A DNA stretch of 9,382 nt from Streptosporangiaceae bacterium (lineage in GTDB: Bacteria; Actinomycetota; Actinomycetes; Streptosporangiales; Streptosporangiaceae), in NCBI GenBank assembly GCA_025934635.1, contig JAICWX010000334.1, forward strand, positions 1 to 9,382, given 5' to 3'. This document shows positions 1 through 6,725 of the stretch, one piece after another. The position numbers and the translations under genes were made by a program. The first letter of the stretch is position 1, and each line of letters opens with the position of its first letter. The notes under the pieces were generated by a model that was not told the DNA's origin, did not search any database, and saw nothing but the letters and a program-made list of their open reading frames with translations.

Positions 1-767
1 GCCACGCTGGCGCGCAGGGCCTCGGTCAGGTCCACCACCTTGGTCCCGGGCGGCGCCTCGTCGGCCGGTGCGAACTCCTCGTCGTTCTTCTTCGCCTCGA
101 TCAGCTTGTTGATCCGGTCGGTGTAGGTGTCGCGGTAGTCCGACGGCCGCCACGGGCCGGTCATCGACTCGATCAGCTGGCGGGCCATGTGCAGCTCCTG
201 CCTGCTCAGCTTGACCCGCCCCGGCAGGTTGTCGATCTGCTGGTGCGCCTCGCGGATCTCGTCGGCGAAGAACAGGGTCTCGAGCGCCAGCAGGTCACCG
301 TCGGCGCGCACCGCGGCGAGGTACTCCTTGCCGCGCATCACGAAGCTGGCGATGGCGGCCTTGTCCGAGTCGCCCATCGCCGACCGCAGCAGGGCGTAGA
401 CCTTGCCGGATTCCTCGCCGCCGGGACCCAGGTAGTAGGTCTTGTCGAAGTAGATGGGGTCGATGTCATCCAGGTCGACGAACGTGTGGATCTCCATCGA
501 CCGGGACCGGCCCGGCGCCATCGAGTCCAGCTCTTCCTGGTCGAGCATCACGTAGTGCCCGCGGCTGGTCTCGGCGCCCTTGACGATGTCGGAATACTCG
601 ACCTCGTCGGCGGTGCGCTCGTTGACCCGCTGGTACCTGATGCGGTCGGTGGTGTCCTTCTCGAACTGGTGGAACACCGGCCGGTGAGCCTCGGTCGCCG
701 AATACAGCTCCACCGGGACCGACACCAGCCCGAACGTCAGTACCCCCGACCAGATTGCGCGCGCCAT
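1..767 (-). CDS. ku: Ku protein, non-homologous end joining (3' end beyond window)
   Basis: Bacterial Ku forms a homodimeric ring that threads onto DNA double-strand ends and recruits a LigD-type ligase for end joining. Reading minus from ATG 767-765, the product starts MARAIWSGVLTFGLVSVPVE, the classic Ku N-terminus. It continues with YSATE, FHQFEKD, then RIRYQRVNE, GHYVMLDQEEL, and a YFDKTYYLGP block near residue 115. KEYLAAVRADGDLLALETLFFADEI and the ELHMARQLIE helix follow near residues 150-190. About 255 residues are visible, covering the whole Ku core beta-barrel and bridge; usual length is about 270-320. Only the variable, often lysine-rich C-terminal tail is missing, cut by the window edge. 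The ribosome-binding site is weak (ACAGG directly before ATG), but the start is fixed by family alignment. A ligase remnant lies 56 bp upstream in the same direction, the usual Ku partner position. Confidence 0.96.
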   Translation of the reverse strand, partial: MARAIWSGVLTFGLVSVPVELYSATEAHRPVFHQFEKDTTDRIRYQRVNERTADEVEYSDIVKGAETSRGHYVMLDQEELDSMAPGRSRSMEIHTFVDLDDIDPIYFDKTYYLGPGGEESGKVYALLRSAMGDSDKAAIASFVMRGKEYLAAVRADGDLLALETLFFADEIREAHQQIDNLPGRVKLSRQELHMARQLIESMTGPWRPSDYRDTYTDRINKLIEAKKNDEEFAPADEAPPGTKVVDLTEALRASV

Positions 768-823
768 CCTGTCTTACTGCCAGGCAGGCCGGTCTTTAAA
801 CCCGCCGGTCGCAAACCCGCTGG

Positions 824-1259
824 TCACGAGGGTACTTCGCGCACCCCGTCGGCGGGCTTGTTGTCATCGCGCAGGCCCTGGAAGCGCGGATGGCGGAGCT
901 GCCCGTCGTCGGTCCACTCGGGAAAGCCGACCTCGCCCACCAGCCGCGGCTCCGTCCAGTGCACCCCGCGGGGCGGCGGCAGGCGGCCCCGGCTGAAGGC
1001 CGGATCGGAGCGTTCCAGGCGAGCGAGCCGGTCGTGCAGGCTCAGCAGGGTCTGGCGATCGAACCCGGTGCCGACCTTCCCCGCGTAGACCAGCTCGCCG
1101 TCCCGGTCGTAGTAGCCGAGCAGCAGCGCGCCGAGTCCGACCCGGGTGCGCTGCGGGTCGGTGTATCCGCCGATGACGAACTCCTGCCCGTTCTCGCACT
1201 TGAACTTCAGCCAGTCCCGGTTGCAGCTGCGGCTCCACCCACGACGGCAGCCTGGCCAT
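824..1259 (-). pseudogene. Remnant of NHEJ-type ATP-dependent DNA ligase (internal deletion and frameshift)
   Basis: From about 1225 down to TGA at 824-826, one frame encodes about 133 residues of the C-terminus of a LigD-like ATP-dependent ligase. It shows NRDWLKFKCENGQEFVIGGY (the DWLKFK motif V), then GLGALLLGYYDRDGELVYAG, KVGTGFD, and the OB-fold tail with GVHWTEPRLVGEVGF, EWTDDGQLRHPRFQGLRDDK. That frame is closed by TGA at 1259-1261 and has no plausible start before the DWLKFK block. In a different frame, ATG 1259-1257 opens MARLPSWVEPQL, which resembles the N-terminus of the same ligase family (usually followed by ATL). The roughly 180-200 residues expected between, with the KxDG adenylated lysine and motifs III-IV, are absent. 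A functional ligase is not possible as written. Assembly collapse or sequencing error is an alternative to a true deletion. The C-terminal identity is very secure; the N-terminal scrap is likely. Confidence 0.85.
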
Positions 1260-1365
1260 CAGCGGTCACCAGCTCGCCGACGGTCAGGCCGGACGTGACC
1301 GATTCCGGGTGGTCCTTGACCGGGTCGCCCAGCTGGCCGGTGCCCTTACTGCTCTTCGCCGCCAT
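1207..1365 (-). CDS. Short ORF of unknown function, 52 aa, overlapping the ligase remnant
   Basis: ATG at 1365-1363 opens a 52-codon frame beginning MAAKSSKGTGQLGDPVKDHP, with SGLTVGELVTADG following. It then decays into Ala/Gly-rich residues and stops at TGA 1207-1209, inside the DWLKFK region of the ligase remnant. The first 38 or so residues look like ordinary protein; the tail is probably out-of-frame translation of ligase DNA past the deletion point. I do not recognise the family. It may be the 5' end of a gene truncated by the same event that damaged the ligase, an N-terminal extension of the original ligase, or spurious. It begins 12 bp downstream of the SDR stop codon. Confidence 0.25.
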   Translation of the reverse strand: MAAKSSKGTGQLGDPVKDHPESVTSGLTVGELVTADGQAAVVGGAAAATGTG

Positions 1366-1371
1366 ATCCGG

Positions 1372-1390
1372 CGGCTTTACCCCAAAGCCG
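1372..1390 (-). terminator. Possible hairpin at the 3' end of the SDR gene
   Basis: A perfect 7-bp inverted repeat, CGGCTTT / AAAGCCG with a 5-nt loop, spans the SDR stop codon (TAA at 1379-1377). No T-run follows on the minus strand. It could be a U-less actinobacterial terminator or a chance palindrome. Confidence 0.22.
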
Positions 1391-2357
1391 GCCGTTGCAG
1401 GCCGAGGCCGGCCACGTAGTCCCAGAGCCGGCCGGCGGTGGCGTCATCGTCGGGTCCGGCGCCGAGCCGGTAGGTGAGCGGGCGGGAACGCCGGTCCTGC
1501 CAGAGCTGCCCGGTCGACTGGATCGCCTCGGGGGCGCTGCCGAGCCAGACGATGGTGTCCGCGCCCTGCTCGGGCGTGCGGATGAACGGGCGGGTCGCGG
1601 CGCGAAAGGCCGGCATCCACTCCCGGACGCCCTTGGTGTCGGCCCAGCCGGGGTGCATGGCGTGCACGTAGACGGCATCGCCGGCCAGGCGGCGGGCCCA
1701 CTCCCGGGTGATGACGACCTGCTCGCGCTTGGTCCGCGCGTAGACCTTCTTCGGCCCGTAGCTGGTGTGCTCGGACTGGAGGTCGCCGTCCGGGACCTTC
1801 TGGCCGTACTGGCCGCCCGAGGTGACGTTGATCACCCGCGACGGCGCGGCCGCCTTCAGCAGCGGCAGCAGGCCGTCGATGAGCACCCACGGCGCCAGCA
1901 CGTGGGTGGCGAACATGGCCTCGATGCCGTCGGCGGTGCGGGTCCGCTCGTCCGGCATGACCCCGGCGTTGTTCACCAGGACGTCAAGCCGCTGTTCCCG
2001 GGCGCCGAACTCCTCGATGAAGGCCCGCAGCGCGTCCAGGCGGCTCACGTCACAGGCCACCGGGCGCACGTCCGCGTCCCCGCCTCCCGCCTGGTCACGG
2101 ACCATCGCGGCCGCCTCCGCGGCCCGGTTCTCGTCGCGGCCCAGGGCGCGCACCGACGCGCCGAGCCGGGCGAAGCCGGCCGCGGCGGCCAGCCCGATGC
2201 CCGATCCGGCCCCGGTGACCAGTACCACCTTGCCGTCCATCCGCGGCGGGCCGGCCGGCCAGCCGGGCAGCCGCTTCCTGACCTCGAGCCCGATGTTGGC
2301 GTACCCCAGTACCACCGAGCGGTCCAGGGCGGTATCGATCATCTCTTCTGCGTGCAT
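1377..2357 (-). CDS. SDR family oxidoreductase, DHRS12-like
   Basis: This is a 326-residue classical short-chain dehydrogenase/reductase, expected to be cytosolic and NAD(P)-dependent; its substrate is unknown. The cofactor motif TGAGSGIG is at residues 48-55, NNAGVM at 129-134, the catalytic serine in VTSGG at 180, and the YxxxK pair (YARTK) at Tyr206/Lys210. PGWADT at 236-241 follows. The N-terminal extension of about 40 residues (MIDTALDRSVVLGYANIGLE) and the C-terminal QLWQDRRSRPLTY block are typical of the DHRS12-like subgroup, which argues for a start near this ATG. An ATG five codons in (2342) is an equally plausible start. The gene begins 28 bp after the stop of the sugar-nucleotide SDR and could be reached by read-through from the heptose operon. 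Its family is not specific to sugar metabolism, so membership in that pathway is uncertain. Confidence 0.93.
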   Translation of the reverse strand: MHAEEMIDTALDRSVVLGYANIGLEVRKRLPGWPAGPPRMDGKVVLVTGAGSGIGLAAAAGFARLGASVRALGRDENRAAEAAAMVRDQAGGGDADVRPVACDVSRLDALRAFIEEFGAREQRLDVLVNNAGVMPDERTRTADGIEAMFATHVLAPWVLIDGLLPLLKAAAPSRVINVTSGGQYGQKVPDGDLQSEHTSYGPKKVYARTKREQVVITREWARRLAGDAVYVHAMHPGWADTKGVREWMPAFRAATRPFIRTPEQGADTIVWLGSAPEAIQSTGQLWQDRRSRPLTYRLGAGPDDDATAGRLWDYVAGLGLQRPALG

Positions 2358-2385
2358 GCGGCGCGCCCTACCCGCCGCGGCGCCG

Positions 2386-3393
2386 TTAATCCCCAGGTGT
2401 AGCGCGTGTCACCCCGGCGAAGTCACGCGCTTCGCTCCAGCCCAGGCCGCCGGACCGGGTGGCGAACCAGTCGATGGTCCGGCGCAGTCCTTCTTCGAGG
2501 CCGATCGCGGGGCGCCAGCCGAGAAGCTGCCGGGCCAGAGTGGTATCTGGCTGCCGCATGGCCGGGTCATCGGCTGGCCGCGGGACGAACTCGATCGGCG
2601 AGGTGCTGCCGGTGAGCTCCCTGATGGTCTGGGCCAGCCGGAGCACGGTCATTTCCTGCGTGCCGCCGATGTTGACCGGGCCCGCGCAGTCGCTGCCCGC
2701 CAGGGCCAGGATCCCGGTCACGGTGTCGTCCACGTAGCAGACCGAACGGGTCTGGCGGCCGTCCCCGGCCACCGTCAGCGGGTCCCCGGCCAGGGCCTGC
2801 CGGACGAAGGTGGGGATCGCGCGCCCGTCGTGCGGGCGCATCCGCGGGCCGTAGGTGTTGAAGATGCGCACGATCGCGGTATCGACCCCCCGGCTGGTCC
2901 GGTAGGCGGTGGTCAGCGCCTCGGCGTAACGCTTGGCCTCGTCGTAGACGCTGCGCGGGCCGACCGGGTTGACGTTGCCCCAGTAGTCCTCGGTCTGGGG
3001 ATGCTGCTGGGGATCACCGTAGACCTCGCTGGTAGACGCCAGCACGAAGCGGGCGCCCTTGTCCCGCGCCAGGTTGAGCGCGTGCTGGGTGCCCGCCGCG
3101 CCGGCCTCGAGGGTCTCCACCGGCAGCCGCAGGTAGTCCGGCGGCGAGGCGGCGGAGGCGAAGTGCAGTACCAGGTCGGCCTCACCCAGGACCGGCAGGA
3201 TCCGGGTCACGTCGCAGTCCACCAGCCGGAAATCCGGCCGGCCGAGCAGGCGTGCCACGTTGCCGGGTGAGCTGGTGGCGAAGTTGTCCAGGCAGGTGAC
3301 CTCGGTGCCGGCCGCGAGCAGCCGCTCGCACAGGTGCGATCCGAGGAACCCGGCCCCGCCGGTGACGACCGCGTGCCGAGCCGGCCCGGTCAT
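2386..3393 (-). CDS. NAD-dependent sugar-nucleotide SDR, UDP-glucuronate decarboxylase (UXS)-like
   Basis: This 335-residue extended SDR closely resembles UDP-glucuronic acid decarboxylases, which use bound NAD+ to convert UDP-glucuronate to UDP-xylose. Visible features are the Rossmann motif TGGAGFLG (Gly12, Gly15, Gly18), LDNFATSSPGNV near 35-46, ASAASPPDYLRLPVETL at about 79-95, and the STSEVYGDP catalytic block (Thr121-Glu123). YDEAK follows with Tyr150/Lys154, then RIFNTYGPRMRPHDGRAIPT at 176-195, GDGRQTRSVCYVDD at 210-223, and a C-terminal PADDPAMRQPDTTLAR block. ATG 3393 is preceded by GAAGG (3405-3401) with a 7-nt gap and overlaps the hldE stop by four bases. The reading frame stays open further upstream only as antisense to hldE. 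It is the last gene of the heptose operon. No UDP-glucose dehydrogenase is visible, so the true substrate may be another uronate or a heptose nucleotide; that is inference. Confidence 0.93.
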   Translation of the reverse strand: MTGPARHAVVTGGAGFLGSHLCERLLAAGTEVTCLDNFATSSPGNVARLLGRPDFRLVDCDVTRILPVLGEADLVLHFASAASPPDYLRLPVETLEAGAAGTQHALNLARDKGARFVLASTSEVYGDPQQHPQTEDYWGNVNPVGPRSVYDEAKRYAEALTTAYRTSRGVDTAIVRIFNTYGPRMRPHDGRAIPTFVRQALAGDPLTVAGDGRQTRSVCYVDDTVTGILALAGSDCAGPVNIGGTQEMTVLRLAQTIRELTGSTSPIEFVPRPADDPAMRQPDTTLARQLLGWRPAIGLEEGLRRTIDWFATRSGGLGWSEARDFAGVTRATPGD

Positions 3394-4862
3394 GACGCCA
3401 CCTTCCCCCGGGCCGCGGCCACCAGGGCGGTGGTGGAGTGGCGGGCCAGGTAGGGCAGCAGCACGACCTCGCCGCCATGGCGGCGCACCACTGGCGCCTC
3501 GGTCAGGTCGTCCGGAGCGTAGTCGCCGCCCTTGACCCACACGTCGGGGCGCAGTCGCTCCAGCACGGTCACCGGGGTCGGCTCGCCGAAGACCACGACC
3601 GCGTCCACGCACTCCAGCGCGGCCAGGATCCGGGCCCGGTCCTCGGCGCACACCAGCGGCCGCCCGGGCCCCTTCAGCGCGCGGACCGAGGAGTCGGAAT
3701 TCAGGCACACCACCAGGCAATCGCCCAGTCGGCGGGCCTCCCGCAGCAATCCGACGTGTCCGGCGTGCAGCAGGTCGAAGCAGCCGCCGGTCGCCACGAT
3801 CCGGCCGCCGGCCGCCCGGACCTCCGCCACCATCCGCCAGGCGCCGGCATCCCCGTGAGCGCGGGCCAGCCCGGGCCGCGCAACCGCGCGGACCTGGCCA
3901 GTATCCGCGGGAAGGCCCGCCTCCGGGGGGATGGTAGTGCCGGGGGCGGCGCTGGGGCCGCCCTGGCTGACGAAGCGCGTGGCCTGACGCACCGCCTCGG
4001 TCACCGCCTCGGTAAGCAGGCCTCCGGATCGCAGCACCTGGGCGGCCGCGGCGGCGAAGCAGTCGCCGGCCCCGCATGGGTCGTGCGGCCCCCGGATCGC
4101 TTCGGCCGGAGCAAGGAACGGCACGGCTTCCCCGGTGTGCAGCAGCGCGCCGCCCTCGCCCATGGTGACGGCGACCGCGCTGCCCCAGGCCCGGCTCAGC
4201 GTGGCGGCGTCACGGGACGCGTCGGCCAGCGCGGTGCCGGCGGCGGCGGCGTTACCGGGCCGCCCGCCGCCAAGCTCAGCGGCGAACCTGCGAGCCTCGC
4301 TCTGGCTCGGGGTGACCAGCCTGCTGCCCGGCAGCGGCCTGCGGCCGGCCGGATGCGGATCCCACACCACTGGCGTGCCGGCGGTCAGCCGGGACAGCGT
4401 GGCCGTGAGCGCCGGGTGGGCCGCCACGCCGCGACCGTAGTCGGCCACCAGCACGGCGCCGGCCTGTCGCAGCGCACCTTCGGCCTCCGGGCCGACCTGC
4501 CCGGGACGGGCCCGGCCGTCGCCGGCGTCCAGTCGGACCACCGGCTGGCCGGACGCCCGCACCCGGACCTTGCACGGGGTGCCGCCATCCAGCGGCAGCG
4601 CTATCACCCGCACGTGCCGGCCGAGCAGGTCCCGTAGCTTCGCGCCATGCCGGTCCTGGCCGAGCGCGGTGATCAGCACCACGTCCGGGCCGCCGAGGCC
4701 GGCGGCGAGCACGGCGGCCAGGCCCGCTCCGCCCGCGCGGTGCCGCTCGCGCTGGCAATCGACCACCGGTACCGGAGCGTCGGGAGCGACCCGGCCTACG
4801 GTCCCGTCCAGGTCGACGTCGAGAAGGGTGTCACCCACGACGACCAGCGGACCGCCCCTCAT
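3390..4862 (-). CDS. hldE: Bifunctional D-glycero-beta-D-manno-heptose-7-phosphate kinase / heptose-1-phosphate nucleotidyltransferase
   Basis: HldE (RfaE) phosphorylates heptose 7-phosphate at C1 and, after dephosphorylation by GmhB, attaches a nucleotide (AMP in Gram-negatives). The 490-residue product has an N-terminal PfkB/ribokinase domain: VVVGDTLLDVDLDGTV at 7-22, APDAPVPVVD, GGAGLAAVLAAGLG, TPSQSEA, VTMGEGGALL, and the anion-hole/catalytic-base motif DPCGAGD ending at Asp267. After a linker (about 300-345) comes a cytidylyltransferase-like domain: GGCFDLLHAGHVGLL with HAGH at 366-369, NSDSSVRALKGPGRPLV, and KGGDY at 444-448. Length and domain order match fused HldE. The frame extends to 4922, but ATG 4862 is chosen because it has GGAG at 4874-4871 with an 8-nt gap, overlaps the gmhA stop as ATGA, and leaves the usual distance to the first motif. 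The kinase motif reads DPCGAGD rather than the more common DTTGAGD. Nucleotide specificity cannot be read by eye. Confidence 0.96.
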   Translation of the reverse strand: MRGGPLVVVGDTLLDVDLDGTVGRVAPDAPVPVVDCQRERHRAGGAGLAAVLAAGLGGPDVVLITALGQDRHGAKLRDLLGRHVRVIALPLDGGTPCKVRVRASGQPVVRLDAGDGRARPGQVGPEAEGALRQAGAVLVADYGRGVAAHPALTATLSRLTAGTPVVWDPHPAGRRPLPGSRLVTPSQSEARRFAAELGGGRPGNAAAAGTALADASRDAATLSRAWGSAVAVTMGEGGALLHTGEAVPFLAPAEAIRGPHDPCGAGDCFAAAAAQVLRSGGLLTEAVTEAVRQATRFVSQGGPSAAPGTTIPPEAGLPADTGQVRAVARPGLARAHGDAGAWRMVAEVRAAGGRIVATGGCFDLLHAGHVGLLREARRLGDCLVVCLNSDSSVRALKGPGRPLVCAEDRARILAALECVDAVVVFGEPTPVTVLERLRPDVWVKGGDYAPDDLTEAPVVRRHGGEVVLLPYLARHSTTALVAAARGKVAS

Positions 4863-5467
4863 CGGGTCGTCTCCAGCACGGTCCCGACGCCGTCCCGCAC
4901 GGCCGCGTCGACCGCAGCGCACATGATGTGGATCGCCGCCAGGTGCACCTCCTGCACGGTGGACGTCACGGAGACGTCCACCGTGACCGCGTCGGCGCAG
5001 GCCTCGGTCAGCGGGCTGGGCCCGGGGCCGGTGAGCGCCCAGGCGGTCATCCCGATCGCGGCCGCGGCCTGGGCGGCCGCGACCACGTTCGGGCTCCGGC
5101 CGCTGGTGGACAGGCAGACCAGCAGGTCACCGGGCCGGCCGTGCGCCCGTACCTGCCGGGCGAAGACCCGGCCGGCGCCGTAGTCGTTGCCGATGGCGGT
5201 CACGGCGGCCATGTCGTGCGTCAGCGGGAACGCGGCCAGCGGCTGCCGCTCGTCCTCATAGCGGCCGACGAGTTCGGCCGTGAGATGCTGTGCCTGCTCC
5301 GCACTACCGCCGTTTCCGCAGGCCAGCAGGCGGCCACCAGCTATGAGGACCTGAGCGGCCCGCCGTCCCCAGGCTTCGAGCCGCGGCACCTGCGGTTCGA
5401 AGACGCGCAGCGTTTCCTCCAGCCTGGCCAGGTGGGAACCGCTGACCGAGGTGTACTGGATGCTCAT
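4859..5467 (-). CDS. gmhA: Sedoheptulose-7-phosphate isomerase (phosphoheptose isomerase)
   Basis: GmhA converts sedoheptulose 7-phosphate from the pentose-phosphate pathway into D-glycero-D-manno-heptose 7-phosphate, the first committed step to nucleotide-activated heptose. The 202-residue SIS-domain protein shows CGNGGSAEQAQHLTAEL at 50-66 and HDMAAVTAIGNDYG at 84-97. The sugar-phosphate loop LSTSGRSPNV is at 119-128, and VQEVHLAAIH at 171-180. His61, Glu65, Gln172 and His180 sit at the positions known as metal ligand and catalytic residues in GmhA enzymes, so it looks active. Length is normal for the family (about 190-200). ATG 5467 overlaps the upstream glycosyltransferase stop as ATGA and has a G-rich run a few bases before it. 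The hldE start overlaps its own stop in the same way, tying the two consecutive pathway enzymes together translationally. Confidence 0.95.
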   Translation of the reverse strand: MSIQYTSVSGSHLARLEETLRVFEPQVPRLEAWGRRAAQVLIAGGRLLACGNGGSAEQAQHLTAELVGRYEDERQPLAAFPLTHDMAAVTAIGNDYGAGRVFARQVRAHGRPGDLLVCLSTSGRSPNVVAAAQAAAAIGMTAWALTGPGPSPLTEACADAVTVDVSVTSTVQEVHLAAIHIMCAAVDAAVRDGVGTVLETTR

Positions 5468-6669
5468 CGTGCCCCCACCGTCCGTTGCTGCCGTACGCGG
5501 TCGTAGACGGCCTCGGTCTCGGCCGCGATCTTGTCCCAGGAGTACCGGGTGGCGGCGCGGGCCGCGCCCGCCGCTCCTAGCCTGCGGCGCAGCCCGGGAT
5601 CGGCCAGCAACTGCCTGAGCGTGGCGGCCAGGGCGCTGCGGTCGCGAGGCGGCACTAGCCGTCCGGTGACCCCGTCCTCGACGGTGTCGAGGTGACCGCC
5701 GACCGCCGAGACCACCACGGCCCGGCCGCAGGCCATGGCCTCGACCGGCACGATTCCGAACGGCTCGTACCAGGGGGCCGACACCACGACGTCGGCCGAT
5801 CTCAGCAGGGCGGGCACGTCGTCGTGCGGAACCCGGCCGGTGAACCGGACCTGATCCGCCGCACCGTGCTCCTCGGCGACCCGGCCCAGCCGGGCGACCT
5901 CGGGATCCCGGTGGAGCTGAGCCGGATCGGGACCGCCGGCGATGACCAGCTCGGTGCCCGGCATCCCGGCGATAGCCGCGATGACCGTGTCGTTCCCCTT
6001 GCGGGGGACCAGCCGGCCTAGCGTCAGCACGCGGGCCGGGGAGCGCACCGCGGCGCCGGCATCCGGGCCGGGGCGGAAGCGGTCACCATCGATTCCGCAC
6101 GGAACCACGTACATGGTTTCCGGCCTGGCCCCGTAGGCGGCGAGCTCGGATACCTCGTCGGTGCAGGTGGCGATGATGGCGGTGGCTCGCCGGGTGACGG
6201 CTGCCTCGACGTCGAGCCGCTGCGGCGGGCTGGTATCGGCGTCGGCCTGCCAGCGCCGCTTCACGCTGCCCAGGGCGTGAAAGGTCTGGACCACGGGCAC
6301 CGGACGGCGGGCCGCCGCCCAGACGGCGGCGATGCCGCTCATCCAGAAGTGGGCATGGGCCACCTCCGGCGGCTGCTCACGCCAGCGCGCGGCCAGCCAG
6401 TACGCGAAGTCGGGCATATAGCGCAGCAGGTCGTCTTTGGGCAGCGGCCGGGGCGGCCCGGCCGGCACGTGCCGGACCGTCACCCCGGGTGCGAACGGCA
6501 CCGCGTCCGGCTGCCGGGGCGACTCGCGGCGGGTGAACACGTTGATCTCGTGCCCGTGCCGGGCCAGGGCGGTTGCCAGCGCGGCAACGTGCACGTTCTG
6601 CCCGCCGGCGTCGGCCCCGCCCAGCGCGGCCAGTGGGCTGGCGTGCTCAGAGACCATGTCGATTCTCAC
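5464..6669 (-). CDS. Glycosyltransferase family 4 (GT-B fold, MshA-like)
   Basis: This 401-residue retaining glycosyltransferase probably moves a sugar from a nucleotide donor onto an unknown acceptor in the cytoplasm. The N-terminal Rossmann half has MVSEHASP at 5-12 and the glycine-rich GGADAGGQNVHVAALA at 17-32. HAHFWMSG at 105-112 and QTFHALGSVKRR at 128-139 follow. The C-terminal half has TLGRLVPRKG at 216-225, with Arg219 and Lys224 in the phosphate-contact region, and the EPFGIVPVE signature with Glu302 and Glu310 (EX7E). The overall look is like MshA and sucrose-phosphate-synthase-type GT4 enzymes, but its place in a heptose operon suggests a heptose or decorated-sugar substrate (inference). 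The GTG start is chosen because GAGGGAG (6680-6674) lies four bases before it and MRIDMVSEHASPL is the usual family N-terminus; the in-frame ATG four codons later is poorly spaced. First gene of the minus operon. Confidence 0.92.
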   Translation of the reverse strand: MRIDMVSEHASPLAALGGADAGGQNVHVAALATALARHGHEINVFTRRESPRQPDAVPFAPGVTVRHVPAGPPRPLPKDDLLRYMPDFAYWLAARWREQPPEVAHAHFWMSGIAAVWAAARRPVPVVQTFHALGSVKRRWQADADTSPPQRLDVEAAVTRRATAIIATCTDEVSELAAYGARPETMYVVPCGIDGDRFRPGPDAGAAVRSPARVLTLGRLVPRKGNDTVIAAIAGMPGTELVIAGGPDPAQLHRDPEVARLGRVAEEHGAADQVRFTGRVPHDDVPALLRSADVVVSAPWYEPFGIVPVEAMACGRAVVVSAVGGHLDTVEDGVTGRLVPPRDRSALAATLRQLLADPGLRRRLGAAGAARAATRYSWDKIAAETEAVYDRVRQQRTVGAR

Positions 6670-6673
6670 GTTG

Positions 6674-6680
6674 CTCCCTC
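6674..6680 (-). promoter_or_regulatory. Ribosome-binding site of the GT4 gene
   Basis: On the minus strand GAGGGAG stands four bases before GTG 6669 and supports that non-ATG start. A second purine-rich GACGAGGG lies just upstream. Confidence 0.6.
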
Positions 6681-6725
6681 GTCCCCTCGTCCGCTGCCTG
6701 ATCCGGCGGCGAGGCGCCCCACCCT

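Noticed and set aside
189..1088. A plus-strand 299-codon frame over the Ku and ligase regions.
   Set aside because: It is antisense to clear Ku and ligase coding sequence, and its composition is typical of a shadow frame.
3394..4077. The UXS-like frame stays open upstream to 4077.
   Set aside because: This extension lies entirely within hldE in another frame and is low complexity. ATG 3393 has a good ribosome-binding site and begins directly before the Rossmann motif.
1395..4637. Long plus-strand open frames (1395-2402, 1765-3270, 3438-4637).
   Set aside because: They are antisense to the SDR, UXS-like and hldE genes. Their products are Arg/Pro/Ala/Gly-rich with no motifs, as expected of GC-rich shadow frames.
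4863..4922. A 20-codon N-terminal extension of HldE from ATG 4922.
   Set aside because: It is Arg-rich, lies inside gmhA, and the internal ATG 4862 has correct Shine-Dalgarno spacing and the standard overlap.
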